NCBI RefSeq assembly: GCF_001429165.1
Contig: NZ_LMIR01000004.1
Coordinates: 124,001-188,000 of the forward strand
Reading direction: 5' to 3'
Length of the DNA stretch: 64,000 nt
From: Agromyces sp. Root81
GTDB taxonomy: Bacteria > Actinomycetota > Actinomycetes > Actinomycetales > Microbacteriaceae
A program made the translations under genes and the position numbers. Positions 25,952 through 34,548 of this stretch are shown piece by piece; positions within the stretch are counted from its first letter, which is position 1, and every line of letters starts with the position of its first letter. The notes beneath the pieces were generated by a model. It had not been told where the DNA came from and ran no database searches. It saw only the letters and a program-made list of their open reading frames with translations.

Positions 25952-26983
25952 TCAGCCGAAGAGGATCCTCGCCTCGTCGTAGCGCGACTGCGGCACCCGG
26001 TTGAGGGTGCCGACCGCTTCCGCGATCGAGACGGTGTGGATGTCGGTGCCCCGCAGCGTCACCATCGAGCCCCATGCCTTGTCGTAAGCGGCGTCGACGG
26101 CGGCCATGCCGAGGCGGGTCGCGAGCACGCGGTCGTACGCCGAAGGGGCGCCGCCGCGCTGGATGTGGCCGAGCACGGTGGCACGGGACTCGATGCCGGT
26201 GCGCTCCTCGATCATCGGGGCGAGCTGCTCCGAGATGCCGCCGAGACGCGGCCGGTTGAATGCGTCGAGGCCCTTGTGCGAGTGCGCCTCGCTCATGCCC
26301 GGCAGGGTGAAGCCCTCTGCGACGACGACGAGCGGCGCCCGGCCGCGGTCGCGCACCGACTCGACCCACTCGCAGATCTGCTCGATCGACTGCGGCTGCT
26401 CGGGGATGAGGATCGCGTGCGCGCCGCCGGCCATGCCGGAGTGGAGCGCGATCCAGCCGACGTGGCGGCCCATGACCTCGAGCACCATGCAGCGGCCGTG
26501 CGAGTCGGCCGTCGTGCGCAGGCGGTCGATCGCCTCTGTGGCGATCTCGACCGCGGTGTCGAAGCCGAAGGAGTAGTCGGTGGCTGCGAGGTCGTTGTCG
26601 ATCGTCTTCGGCACGCCGATGACGTTGATGCCGCCCTCGTCGTGCAGGCGGCGGGCCGCGGTCAACGTGCCCTCGCCGCCGATCGCGATGATCGCGTCGA
26701 TGCCCTGCTCGTCGAGCATGCGCTGGATGTTCTCGGGGCCCCCGCCCTCACCCTCGAAGGGGTTGGTACGGCTCGAACCGAGGATCGTGCCGCCCACCTT
26801 GGCGAGGCCGCGCACGTCGTGACGGGTGATCGGCACGATGTCGGTCTCGACGACGCCCTTCCAGCCCCATCGGAATCCGACGAACTCGGTCTCGTGCGAG
26901 ATGACGCCCTTCAGCACAGCTCCGCGGATGACCGAGTTGAGGCCGGGGCAGTCTCCGCCCGACGTGAGGATGCCGATCTTCAT
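25952..26983 (-). CDS. pfkA: 6-phosphofructokinase (actinobacterial group III)
   Basis: Phosphorylates fructose 6-phosphate in glycolysis. It has 343 residues, with 'TSGGDCPGLN' at the N-terminus, the phosphoryl-donor loop 'IGGEGTL' (about 101-107), the catalytic 'PKTIDND', and substrate motifs 'VMGRHVGW' and 'GHIQRGG'. The Gly after the Glu of the donor loop (rather than Asp) predicts ATP rather than pyrophosphate as donor, while the Lys of 'PKTID' is usually seen in pyrophosphate enzymes. This mixture is known for ATP-dependent actinobacterial PFKs. AAGGAG lies 10 nt before the ATG. Confidence 0.93.
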   Translation of the reverse strand: MKIGILTSGGDCPGLNSVIRGAVLKGVISHETEFVGFRWGWKGVVETDIVPITRHDVRGLAKVGGTILGSSRTNPFEGEGGGPENIQRMLDEQGIDAIIAIGGEGTLTAARRLHDEGGINVIGVPKTIDNDLAATDYSFGFDTAVEIATEAIDRLRTTADSHGRCMVLEVMGRHVGWIALHSGMAGGAHAILIPEQPQSIEQICEWVESVRDRGRAPLVVVAEGFTLPGMSEAHSHKGLDAFNRPRLGGISEQLAPMIEERTGIESRATVLGHIQRGGAPSAYDRVLATRLGMAAVDAAYDKAWGSMVTLRGTDIHTVSIAEAVGTLNRVPQSRYDEARILFG

Positions 26984-27096
26984 GCGCGTGGGACTCCTTG
27001 TTGCTCTGGGGGTGACGTCGCCGGAGCCGCTTCATCGGGGCACCACTCCGGGAAGTCTAGCGAACCTCGACTTCCCGTTCCGACTCCGGCGAGCCC

Positions 27097-27113
27097 TGCC
27101 GCGCGGCGCGGCA
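27097..27113. terminator. Weak GC hairpin after the SNF2 gene
   Basis: tgccgcg-cgg-cgcggca lies 27 bp beyond the helicase stop on the minus strand. It has a short loop and no T-run. Confidence 0.35.
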
Positions 27114-27139
27114 CGGGCAGCACCCGACCGCGCTCGCGC

Positions 27140-29263
27140 CTACAGCGCGCCGTCGAGCGCCTGCCTGAGCAGGTGCTGGAGTGCGTCCATCTGCACCGAA
27201 TCGGCCGAGCCGGCCTCGACGTCGCTGCCGTCGAGCGCTCGCGCGGCGAGCCCCTGCTTCGAGTCGATGAGCTCGGCGATGCGGGCGTCGATCGTGTGCG
27301 CCGCGATGATGCGCCACGCAGTGACCGGTTCGTCCTGACCGATGCGGTGCACGCGGTCGATCGCCTGGGTCTGCTCGGCAGCGGTCCAGCTGAGCTCGGC
27401 GAGCACGACGTTCGACGCGGCCTGCAGGTTCACTCCGACGCCCGCCGCGGTGAGCGAGCAGACGGCCACGGCGACCTCGGGGTCGTTGTTGAACGCGTCG
27501 ATCGCCGCCTGGCGCGCGAGCGCGGTCTGGTCGCCGCGCAGCGACACGGTGCGCAGCTCGCGGGCCGCGAAGGCGGCCTCCGCCTGGTCCATGACGTCGA
27601 TGTGCTTGGCGAAGAAGACGACCTTGCCCACCGAGCGGGCGAGCTGGGCGGCGTAGTCGGCCGCGAGGCCGGCCTTCGCCTGGCCGATGCGCCGCACCAT
27701 GGTGAAGACGTTCTCGCCCGACTTCGTCGACTTCGACTCCTCGAGCTCGGCGCTCGCGACGGCACGGATGAACTGGTCGCGCTGGTCGTCGTCGAGATCG
27801 CCGACGCGCAGGTGCCGCGCCTCGACGAGGGCGCGGAAGCGGCCGGCGAGACGGTTGCCGAGCTCGCGCTCCGCTGCCCGCACCGAACGACCGAGCTCGT
27901 CGTCGAGTTCCACGGGGAGATCGGCGATGCGCTTGGCGGGCAGGTCGGCGGCGACGTCGACCTTGCGGCGGCGCACGATGCCGAGGTCGATCACGGCGCG
28001 GCGTGCGGCGCTGTAGAAGCCGGGTTCGGCCGGCGTCAGACCGGTCTCCTCGAGCCTGCCGAGCAGTTCGGGCGAGGGCTTGTCGCCCTCGATCCAGCCG
28101 AGGAACTTCCAGATCGCCCGGAAGTCGTCGACGTCGTTGATGAGCGGCGTGCCGGTGAGCGCGAGCAGGAGCGGGTCGCCGCCCGGCGCGGCGCTGCGGA
28201 TGCGATCGGCCAGCGCGAGCACGTTCTTCGAGCGCTGCGACTGCAGGTTCTTGATGAAGTGCGCCTCGTCGACGACCATGCCCTTGAAGCCGAGTGTCGA
28301 CAGCCACGCCATGTGCCGGTCGAGCACGTCGTAGTTGACGACGACGACGTCGGCGAAGGCGTCGAGGGTGTCGCCGTCGCCGTGGATGACGGTCGCGCGA
28401 CGGTGCGGCGTCCACCGCTCGACCTCGCGCGCCCAGTTCATCTTCACGACGTTCGGCACGACGGCGAGCAGCGGGTAGGCGCCGGCGACGGATGCCGCGA
28501 GCACTGACTGCGCCGTCTTGCCGAGGCCCGGCTCGTCGGCGAGCAGGAACGTGCGGTGCCCATCGCGGGCGCTCTCGATGAAGCGCGCCTGGTGCTTCAT
28601 GAGTTCGAGCCCGCGCGGCGCGAGCCGGTCGACCTTCGGCGCCTCCGGCAGCTCCATCGTGGCGGCCTGGCCGCCCGAGCCCACCTCGAACGACTTGAAG
28701 AGCGGCCCGAGCAGCTCCCAGTTCGCGAGCCGGCGCACCGGCACCACCGGAGCCGGCTGCTTGGAGAAGTCGGGCGGGAGGAACGGGTTCGCGAGCTGTC
28801 GCGAGCGAACGGATGCCGGGATCACCTGGTTCTCGCTGAGCACGGGCGCAGCCGCGGGCTCGCGGGTGATGATGAGCTCGTCGGGCGAGAGCTCCGCGCC
28901 CGACTCGAGCAGCCAGTCGCGGCGGAACCGCTGCGCGACCGTGGAGATCGAGGCGTCGGGCTCGAGCAGTGCGATGAGGCTCGTGTCGCGGGCCGCGGTC
29001 TTCGCGAGGATCTGCGCGATGCCGTCGAGTCGTTTGAGCAGCTCGGAGCGCGCGGCATCCGTCACCTCGGTGTCGGCCTTGACCCTGGCGCGCTCCTCGC
29101 GCATGAGGAGGGCGATCACCTGGAACTTCGTGCGATTGGTCGGGCCGAGCTTGCCCTTCTGCGCCTTCTGCTCCACCTCGCGCACCTTGCGGGCGAGGAT
29201 GGGGATGATCGGTGCGTCATCGTCGCGCGAACGCGTCCGCTGTCGCTGCCTCGTCTGGGCCAA
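27140..29263 (-). CDS. SNF2-family DNA-dependent ATPase/helicase
   Basis: A 707-residue Swi2/Snf2 translocase. Residues 1-200 are family-specific and carry a charged, glutamine/arginine-rich N-terminus. The RecA-like motor follows: motif I 'DEPGLGKTAQ' (about 240), motif II 'VVDEAHFIKN' (about 330), motif III 'LTGTPLIND' (about 375). The C-terminal helicase lobe ends in motif VI 'QAIDRVHRIGQ' (about 635). I chose a TTG start at 29263 because GGAGG lies 4 nt before it and homology begins right after. The frame continues upstream only as low-complexity sequence. Its role (remodelling or repair) is not defined by context. Confidence 0.85.
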   Translation of the reverse strand: MAQTRQRQRTRSRDDDAPIIPILARKVREVEQKAQKGKLGPTNRTKFQVIALLMREERARVKADTEVTDAARSELLKRLDGIAQILAKTAARDTSLIALLEPDASISTVAQRFRRDWLLESGAELSPDELIITREPAAAPVLSENQVIPASVRSRQLANPFLPPDFSKQPAPVVPVRRLANWELLGPLFKSFEVGSGGQAATMELPEAPKVDRLAPRGLELMKHQARFIESARDGHRTFLLADEPGLGKTAQSVLAASVAGAYPLLAVVPNVVKMNWAREVERWTPHRRATVIHGDGDTLDAFADVVVVNYDVLDRHMAWLSTLGFKGMVVDEAHFIKNLQSQRSKNVLALADRIRSAAPGGDPLLLALTGTPLINDVDDFRAIWKFLGWIEGDKPSPELLGRLEETGLTPAEPGFYSAARRAVIDLGIVRRRKVDVAADLPAKRIADLPVELDDELGRSVRAAERELGNRLAGRFRALVEARHLRVGDLDDDQRDQFIRAVASAELEESKSTKSGENVFTMVRRIGQAKAGLAADYAAQLARSVGKVVFFAKHIDVMDQAEAAFAARELRTVSLRGDQTALARQAAIDAFNNDPEVAVAVCSLTAAGVGVNLQAASNVVLAELSWTAAEQTQAIDRVHRIGQDEPVTAWRIIAAHTIDARIAELIDSKQGLAARALDGSDVEAGSADSVQMDALQHLLRQALDGAL

Positions 29264-29333
29264 TGGTCCTCCAGTATCTGGGCCGAATCCGGCACGCCCC
29301 TCGACATCGTCGGATGGTCGAGACCGCTCGGCT

Positions 29334-29352
29334 GCACCGAATCGCTCGGTGC
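29334..29352. other. Hairpin in the helicase/acidic-protein intergenic region
   Basis: gcaccga-atcgc-tcggtgc, a 7-bp stem. The 243-bp region 29264-29506 otherwise shows only promoter-like sequence for the two divergent genes. Confidence 0.35.
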
Positions 29353-29494
29353 TCGCGGCGGGCGGATCCCGAACCGAGCAGCGCATGAGCTCAGGTTCGA
29401 AACAGACCCAGCTCACGCGGTCGGACGTGGAACGGATTCGCCGTGCGCAGGGCCAGTCTAGCGTCAACCCGGTGCAAGATCGGCGCGACAGGCC

Positions 29495-29500
29495 TACCCT
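29495..29500 (+). promoter_or_regulatory. -10 box, probable leaderless promoter
   Basis: TACCCT ends 6 nt before the ATG at 29507, and no ribosome site is present. Confidence 0.5.
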
Positions 29501-29506
29501 TGCCCT

Positions 29507-29713
29507 ATGGACGGTCTCGCAGGTGCGGGCGACAGCGTCTCGCCCGATGACGATTTCACGGTGTCGCAGGACACCGAGTTCGACGAACTCGAAGACGCCG
29601 CCGACGACGACGAACGGGCGATCGACGACAGTCTCGACGACGAGGTGCCCGGCGTCGATGCCGAGCGCCGGGTCGACCTCGCCGACGAAGGCGTCGCGGC
29701 AGCCGAGGAGTAG
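29507..29713 (+). CDS. Small highly acidic protein, function unknown
   Basis: A 68-residue product in which roughly 40% of residues are Asp or Glu and only a few are basic. No domain is recognised. It has no signal peptide and no membrane segment, and is predicted to be largely disordered. Support for a real gene comes from the TANNNT box at leaderless spacing and the sharply biased, non-shadow composition. It converges on the DUF2207 gene with a 19-bp gap. It could be a regulator partner or nucleic-acid mimic; that is speculation. Confidence 0.55.
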   Translation: MDGLAGAGDSVSPDDDFTVSQDTEFDELEDAADDDERAIDDSLDDEVPGVDAERRVDLADEGVAAAEE

Positions 29714-29732
29714 CGGCCGACGCGGTGACGGG

Positions 29733-31697
29733 TCAGACCCCGCCGCCGCCTCCCCCGCCGCCTCCGCCGCCCGAGGAGCCGCCGCCGCCCGAACCGCCCG
29801 ACGACGAGCTCGCGCTCGAGCCGGTCCACGAGGCGCTCGACGCCGCCGAGAACGTCGAGATGCCGCTCGCGAAGACGCCGGCGTTGAAGCCGTCGCGTCC
29901 GGCGTACCACGTCGGCTCGCTGCCGATCTGCTCGTGCAGCGCGGAGAGCACCCGGCTCCACTCGCGCTCCAGGCCGAAGAGCACGGCGTAGGGCAGCAGC
30001 CGCTCATTGAGCTTCAGCACCGTGACCGGGTCGAGTTCGATGGTCGAGACGGATGCCGCCGCGGCATCCGTCGCCGCTCGCCCCGCATCGGATGCCGCGG
30101 GCTGCTGCACCCGGAGCGCACCGCTCGGGCTCTGCAGCACGCGCAGACGGTCGGCCTCGGCGAGCCGGATGTAGAGCCGCAGGCCCATGAGGTGGTCGCG
30201 GATCGCGCGCCCCTGCTCGGTGAGCGGGCGCACGCTGACGACGGTGACGATCGTCACCGCGGCCGCGACGATCGCGACCAGGAAGCAGACGGCGGGCCAG
30301 AACCCGCCCATCTGATTCTCGAGCGCCACCACGCCGAGGATCAGCGAGGCCGTCGCGGCGATGGCGGCGCCCACGACGAGGAGCACTCGGGGCCCCACGC
30401 CGGGGCTCCAGCGCAGTCCCGACGACGTCACGCGCTTCGCGACCTCCGAGCGCAGCGCGAGCAGTCGCCTGCCGAGCGCCGTGTCCTGCGCGAGCTCCCG
30501 CCGCTCGCCCACGAGACGCCGGCCGAACAGCGCGCTGACGACGGCCTCCGCATCGGCGTCTGCGGGGCCGGCCGCGCCGCGGTACTCGACGGCGTACTTC
30601 CGACTGCCGGATTCGACGATGCGGAGCTGCCCGGCGACCGCCTGCTCGAGGATCGTCGCAGTGACGCCCTTCTCCGGCGCACCGACGAGGTCGGCCGCGA
30701 CCATCGTCGAGACGCCGGCCGGCGGTTCGTACTCGGCGATGATGGTGCCGCGTCCTGGATGGCTGCGCCAACGCGTGCTTCGCAGGACGATGGCCGCGAC
30801 GGCGGCGAGCGCGGCGAACCCGGCGGCGATGGCGCCGGCGATCGCCGCGGGCGATGCGCCGAACGACTCGTCGCGCGGCACGAAGGTGCCCTCGGCGAAC
30901 CCCGCTGCGATGGTGAGGTTCTGGTACGGCCCGAGGTCGAGCGCCTCAGCGCTGATGACGAGCGGCGACTGCCCCTGCTCGAGCGAGTCGCAGGGCGTGG
31001 TCGAGCCGCCGGAGCCACGGTAGCAGGCGGCGGCGCCCGTGAAGGCGGCGGCGACGTCGTCGCTGAGGTGCAGTTCGGCGCTCACCCGCCCGAAGGGCTG
31101 CGCCCACCCGATGCCGTTGACGTCCCAGTAGAACTCGTCGATGTCGGCGTCGTCGGGCTGCAGCGCGACGTTGTGCTGCCGGTAGCCGATCACGTACGTC
31201 TGCTCGCCGTGCACGTAGTCGTCGGCGCGGATCGTGACGTAGACGAAGTCCTCGTCGTCATCGTCGTCGGACGACTCGACCTCGAAAGAGCGTGGAGCGC
31301 CGGTGCCGTCGGTCACCGTGATCTGCTCGATGTCGGTCGGGTGGCCGCGGTACGAGCTCGGAATCGCGCGGCGGATTCCGCGGTTCTGATCGAACTCGGG
31401 GAACCGGGCGACGATGGTCTCCGTCGTGTCGAGGACCGAGTGCCCGCCCTCGTCGCGCGAGAGTTCGTAGACGGCGTCGAAGGAGTCGAAGGTGAAGTCG
31501 TCGACGCCGGTCGCGCCGAGACCGGTCACGGATGCCGCGGGCTCGGCGAGCTGCCGCGACGAGCCGATGCCCGTGGCGGCGGATGAGCCGGTCGCGACGC
31601 CGGCGGCGACCGCCGGGAACGCCCCCGCGAGCGCGGCGACGAGGCCGACGGCGGCTGCGGTGATGCCGACGAGTGCTGCTGAACGAGAGCGGCGCAT
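29733..31697 (-). CDS. DUF2207 membrane protein
   Basis: A 654-residue predicted surface protein. An N-terminal signal peptide (about residues 1-32, ending 'FPAVAAG') is followed by an extracellular DUF2207 domain ('NRGIRRAIPSSY', 'YWDVNGIGWAQPFGRV'). There is one membrane helix near 275, a cytosolic region with 'RLVGERRELAQD', and two further helices near 430-480. The C-terminal tail is a Ser/Gly run ending in about eleven consecutive glycines, typical of this family. Function is unknown; relatives are common in Actinobacteria and some Firmicutes. A TATCGT box lies 6 nt before the ATG. Confidence 0.82.
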   Translation of the reverse strand: MRRSRSAALVGITAAAVGLVAALAGAFPAVAAGVATGSSAATGIGSSRQLAEPAASVTGLGATGVDDFTFDSFDAVYELSRDEGGHSVLDTTETIVARFPEFDQNRGIRRAIPSSYRGHPTDIEQITVTDGTGAPRSFEVESSDDDDDEDFVYVTIRADDYVHGEQTYVIGYRQHNVALQPDDADIDEFYWDVNGIGWAQPFGRVSAELHLSDDVAAAFTGAAACYRGSGGSTTPCDSLEQGQSPLVISAEALDLGPYQNLTIAAGFAEGTFVPRDESFGASPAAIAGAIAAGFAALAAVAAIVLRSTRWRSHPGRGTIIAEYEPPAGVSTMVAADLVGAPEKGVTATILEQAVAGQLRIVESGSRKYAVEYRGAAGPADADAEAVVSALFGRRLVGERRELAQDTALGRRLLALRSEVAKRVTSSGLRWSPGVGPRVLLVVGAAIAATASLILGVVALENQMGGFWPAVCFLVAIVAAAVTIVTVVSVRPLTEQGRAIRDHLMGLRLYIRLAEADRLRVLQSPSGALRVQQPAASDAGRAATDAAAASVSTIELDPVTVLKLNERLLPYAVLFGLEREWSRVLSALHEQIGSEPTWYAGRDGFNAGVFASGISTFSAASSASWTGSSASSSSGGSGGGGSSGGGGGGGGGGGV

Positions 31698-31703
31698 GCA
31701 CTC

Positions 31704-31709
31704 ACGATA
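31704..31709 (-). promoter_or_regulatory. -10 box, probable leaderless promoter of the DUF2207 gene
   Basis: TATCGT (reverse strand) with 6 nt before the ATG at 31697. Confidence 0.5.
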
Positions 31710-31716
31710 GTGCCGC

Positions 31717-31752
31717 GCGGGCTCCGATCGGCGGCTGCCGATCGGAACCCGC
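31717..31752. terminator. Terminator downstream of copA
   Basis: A two-part stem: gcggg/cccgc, then tccgatcggc / gccgatcgga around ggct, with a single mismatch between the parts. Confidence 0.75.
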
Positions 31753-31760
31753 GTCGGACC

Positions 31761-34181
31761 TCACGCCCGGCGGAGCCGCAAGCTGTTGAGCACGACGAAC
31801 ACGCTCGAGAACGCCATCGCCGCACCCGCGATCATCGGGTTCAGGAAGCCCGCCGCCGCGAGCGGGATCGCCGCCACGTTGTAGGCGAACGCCCAGAACA
31901 GGTTGCCGCGGATCGTGCGGAGCGTCGCCCGGGCGAGGGAGATGGCATCGGCGATCGCGCCGGGCTCGTCGCGCGTGAGGGCGAGGTCGCTCGCCGACGC
32001 CGCGGCATCCGTTCCGCCGCCCATCGCGATGCCGAGGTCGGCCGCGGCGAGCGCCGCCGCGTCGTTCACGCCGTCGCCGACCATCGCGACCCGTCGGCCG
32101 TCGGCCTGTTCACGGCGCACGATCTCGAGCTTGCCCTCGGGGCTCACGCCCGCGTGCACCTCGTCGATGCCGAGTGCGGCGGCGACGCGTGCCGCGGGGC
32201 GCTCGGCGTCCCCGGTCACGAGCGCCGGACGGAGTCCGAGCTCACGCAGGCGATCGACCGCCTCACGTGCGCCGTCGCGCACCCGGTCGCCGACTTCGAT
32301 GAGCGCCTGCACCTCGCCGGCCCGGCCGACGGCGACGAGCGTGTCGTCCGAGGCCGCGGCACGCGCCTCGAGCGCGGCGGGCATGCGGTAGCCGAGCCCG
32401 ACCACGAAGGCCGGTCGCCCCGCTGCTGCGGCGACGCCGTCGACGTCGCCCGTCACGCCGAGGCCGGCGTGGGCACGGAAGTCGGTCACCTCCGTGTCGC
32501 GCCAGGCGGAGCCCGAGGCATCCGCCCCGTCCACGATCGCCCTGGCGATCGGGTGCTCGGAACCGTGCTCGAGGGCTGCGGCGAGGTCGAGAGCCGACGC
32601 ACTGCCGGCGCCGTCGGGCCCGTCGGCGGTGGAGACGGCGGTGAGGCTCATGCGACCGGTCGTCAGGGTTCCCGTCTTGTCGAGCAGGATCGTGTCGACG
32701 TCGCCCGCCCGGTCGAGCGCCTCCGGGCCGGTGATCAGGATGCCGCGCTCGGCGCCGCGACCGGTGCCGACGAGGATCGCCACCGGAGTGGCGAGACCGA
32801 GTGCGCACGGGCAGGCGATGACGAGCACGGCGACCGCCGCCGTGATGGCCTGCTCGACGGGGCTGCCGGTGGCGACCCAGACGATCGCGGTCGCCGCGGC
32901 GAGCGCGATGACGATGGGCACGAACACCGCCGAGATGCGATCGGCGAGACGCTGGGCGTTCGACTTGCCGAGCTGGGCGTCCTCGACGAGGCGCGCGATC
33001 TGCGCGAGCCTCGTGTCGGAGCCGACGCGCTCCGCCGACACGACGAGGCTGCCGCCGTGCACGATCGTCGCCGCCGTCACGGCGCTGCCGGGAGCGACGT
33101 CGACGGGAGCGGGCTCACCGGTCAGCATGCTCTCGTCGACGCCGGCCTCGCCGCGAACGACGATGCCGTCGGCCGCGACGCGCTCACCTGGGCGCACGAC
33201 GAACCGGTCGCCGGGGCGGAGCGCCGAGATCGGCACCCGCTCCTCGCGCTCGTCGGCCTCGCCCCGCAGCACGGAGACCTCGCGCGGCGCGAGTTCGAGG
33301 AGCGTGCGAAGCGACTGGCCGGCGCGACGCTTCGACCGCGCCTCGAGCACGCGCCCGAGCAGCAGGATCGTGATGACGCCCGCGGCGACCTCGAGGTAGA
33401 TGTCGCCGCCGGGTGCGCCGCGCACGCCGAAGGTCCACTCATGGGTCATCCCCGGCATGCCGGCGTGCCCGAAGAAGAGCGACCAGAGCGACCAGGCGAA
33501 GGCGGTGAGCGTGCCGAGCGAGACGAGGGTGTCCATCGTCAGCGAGCCGTGGCGCAGGTTCACCGCCGCGGCGCGGTGGAACGGCCAGCCGCCCCAGACC
33601 ACGACCGGCGCGGCGAGCACGAGCGAGAACCACTGCCAGTACGTGAACTGCAGCGCCGGCACCATGGCGAGCACGACGACCGGCACCGTGAGCACGGCCG
33701 AGATCACGAGACGGGTCATCAGCGGGTCGGATGCCGCGGCGGCCGCGCCGCGCCCCCGTGCCGCGCCGCTCGCCCCGCGCTCCCCCGCCGCGCCGCTCGC
33801 CCCGCGCTCCCCCGTGTCGCCCGACGCAACTGCGGATATACGATCCGACACGCCGTGCGCGGCCTTCGGACCCTCGGCGTGGCCGATCGTATATCCGCTG
33901 TTGTGCAGAGGCGCCGGGGGCGAGGCGGGTGGAGGAGCGGCGGCGGAGGATGCCGGGAGGTGCGCCGTGTAGCCAGCCTGGCGCACCGCTTCGACCAGCT
34001 CATCGATCGAGGTGCTCGACGGGAACCGCACGCGGGCCTTCTCGGTCGCGAGGTTCACCTCGGCCTCGACCCCGTCGAGCCGCCCGAGCCGTTTCTCGAC
34101 CCTCCCGACGCAGCTCGCACACGTCATGCCCTCGATGCCGAGGTCGATCGTGCGGGTCTCCTGCTGCAGCAAATCCGTCAC
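31761..34181 (-). CDS. copA: Copper-exporting P-type ATPase (CopA type)
   Basis: An 806-residue heavy-metal efflux pump. An N-terminal HMA domain has the metal motif 'MTCASC' (19-24). The transmembrane metal site is 'CPC' near residue 455 within 'VIACPCALGLATP', the phosphorylation site is 'DKTGTLTTG' near 500, and the nucleotide domain has 'SEHPIAR' and 'GDGVNDAAAL' near 699. An unusual linker of about 70 residues between the HMA and membrane domains is encoded by a tandem repeat plus a long DNA palindrome (see repeats). The annotated GTG start has its ribosome site (GGAG) only 1 nt away; a TTG three codons downstream has better spacing. It is divergent from csoR across a CsoR-type operator. 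Confidence 0.92.
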   Translation of the reverse strand: MTDLLQQETRTIDLGIEGMTCASCVGRVEKRLGRLDGVEAEVNLATEKARVRFPSSTSIDELVEAVRQAGYTAHLPASSAAAPPPASPPAPLHNSGYTIGHAEGPKAAHGVSDRISAVASGDTGERGASGAAGERGASGAARGRGAAAAASDPLMTRLVISAVLTVPVVVLAMVPALQFTYWQWFSLVLAAPVVVWGGWPFHRAAAVNLRHGSLTMDTLVSLGTLTAFAWSLWSLFFGHAGMPGMTHEWTFGVRGAPGGDIYLEVAAGVITILLLGRVLEARSKRRAGQSLRTLLELAPREVSVLRGEADEREERVPISALRPGDRFVVRPGERVAADGIVVRGEAGVDESMLTGEPAPVDVAPGSAVTAATIVHGGSLVVSAERVGSDTRLAQIARLVEDAQLGKSNAQRLADRISAVFVPIVIALAAATAIVWVATGSPVEQAITAAVAVLVIACPCALGLATPVAILVGTGRGAERGILITGPEALDRAGDVDTILLDKTGTLTTGRMSLTAVSTADGPDGAGSASALDLAAALEHGSEHPIARAIVDGADASGSAWRDTEVTDFRAHAGLGVTGDVDGVAAAAGRPAFVVGLGYRMPAALEARAAASDDTLVAVGRAGEVQALIEVGDRVRDGAREAVDRLRELGLRPALVTGDAERPAARVAAALGIDEVHAGVSPEGKLEIVRREQADGRRVAMVGDGVNDAAALAAADLGIAMGGGTDAAASASDLALTRDEPGAIADAISLARATLRTIRGNLFWAFAYNVAAIPLAAAGFLNPMIAGAAMAFSSVFVVLNSLRLRRA
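33760..33813. repeat. Perfect 27-bp tandem duplication inside copA
   Basis: Two adjacent exact copies (33760-33786, 33787-33813) encode the repeated nonapeptide GERGASGAA in the linker between the HMA and membrane domains. Confidence 0.8.
33832..33898. repeat. 67-bp palindromic element inside copA
   Basis: The perfect 14-bp arms gcggatatacgatc (33832-33845) and gatcgtatatccgc (33885-33898) are followed inward by three unpaired bases and a further 7-bp pair, cacgccg/cggcgtg. The AT-rich arm tips (gatata/tatatc) are out of character for the gene. It looks like an inserted REP- or MITE-like palindrome read through in frame. Confidence 0.65.
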
Positions 34182-34218
34182 TCTCCTTCATTGATGGTCG
34201 ATTTCCGAATCCCAACAG

Positions 34219-34233
34219 TACCCCCCTGGGGTA
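34219..34233. promoter_or_regulatory. CsoR-type operator between copA and csoR
   Basis: tacccc-cct-ggggta is a perfect inverted repeat with the C-tract/G-tract layout of CsoR operators. It lies 38 bp from the copA start and 29 bp from the csoR start, where it can block both promoters. Confidence 0.75.
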
Positions 34234-34249
34234 TCTGGCGCAAACGAGG

Positions 34250-34255
34250 TATCCT
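34250..34255 (+). promoter_or_regulatory. -10 box, probable leaderless promoter of csoR
   Basis: TATCCT ends 6 nt before the GTG at 34262. It is 17 bp downstream of the operator, so repressor binding would cover the -35 area. Confidence 0.55.
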
Positions 34256-34261
34256 GTTCAG

Positions 34262-34540
34262 GTGATCGAGGACATCAAGAAGCGCGCACTGCACCGCACG
34301 AAGATCATCGAGGGCCAGCTGCGCGGCATCGAGAAGATGATCGAGAACGACGACTACTGCGTCGACATCATCACCCTCTCCCTCGCCGTGCAGAAGTCGC
34401 TCGGCTCCCTCAACAAGCTCCTCGTCGAGAACCACCTGCGCACGCACGTGACCGAGATGTACGAGGCGGGCGGGGAGCAGCGCGAGGCCGCGGTGGCCGA
34501 ACTCGTGCGCATCTTCGAGCTCTCCAACAACCGGGGGTAG
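34262..34540 (+). CDS. csoR: CsoR/RcnR-family metal-responsive repressor
   Basis: A 92-residue all-helical DUF156 repressor. '[15 protein letters not shown]' is the family opening. The metal-site fingerprint reads Cys in 'DDYCVDI', His in 'VENHLRTH' and a second His four residues later, where CsoR proteins of known structure have Cys. The C-H-H set resembles the Ni/Co sensor RcnR more than canonical C-H-C CsoR, although the neighbour is a Cu-type ATPase. It starts with GTG, apparently leaderless. The TACCCC/GGGGTA operator just upstream fits autoregulation and control of copA. Confidence 0.87.
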   Translation: MIEDIKKRALHRTKIIEGQLRGIEKMIENDDYCVDIITLSLAVQKSLGSLNKLLVENHLRTHVTEMYEAGGEQREAAVAELVRIFELSNNRG

Positions 34541-34548
34541 GCGAGCGG

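Noticed and set aside
29384..29500. Plus-strand frame starting near an ATG at 29384 ('SSGSKQTQLTRSDVERIRRAQ')
   Set aside because: The first 25 residues look protein-like, but the frame then runs into low-complexity sequence across two other genes, with no stop or ribosome site that would give a small gene.
33900..34260. Short alternative frames over the copA start and csoR promoter
   Set aside because: They overlap the HMA domain coding sequence and the operator; no independent support.
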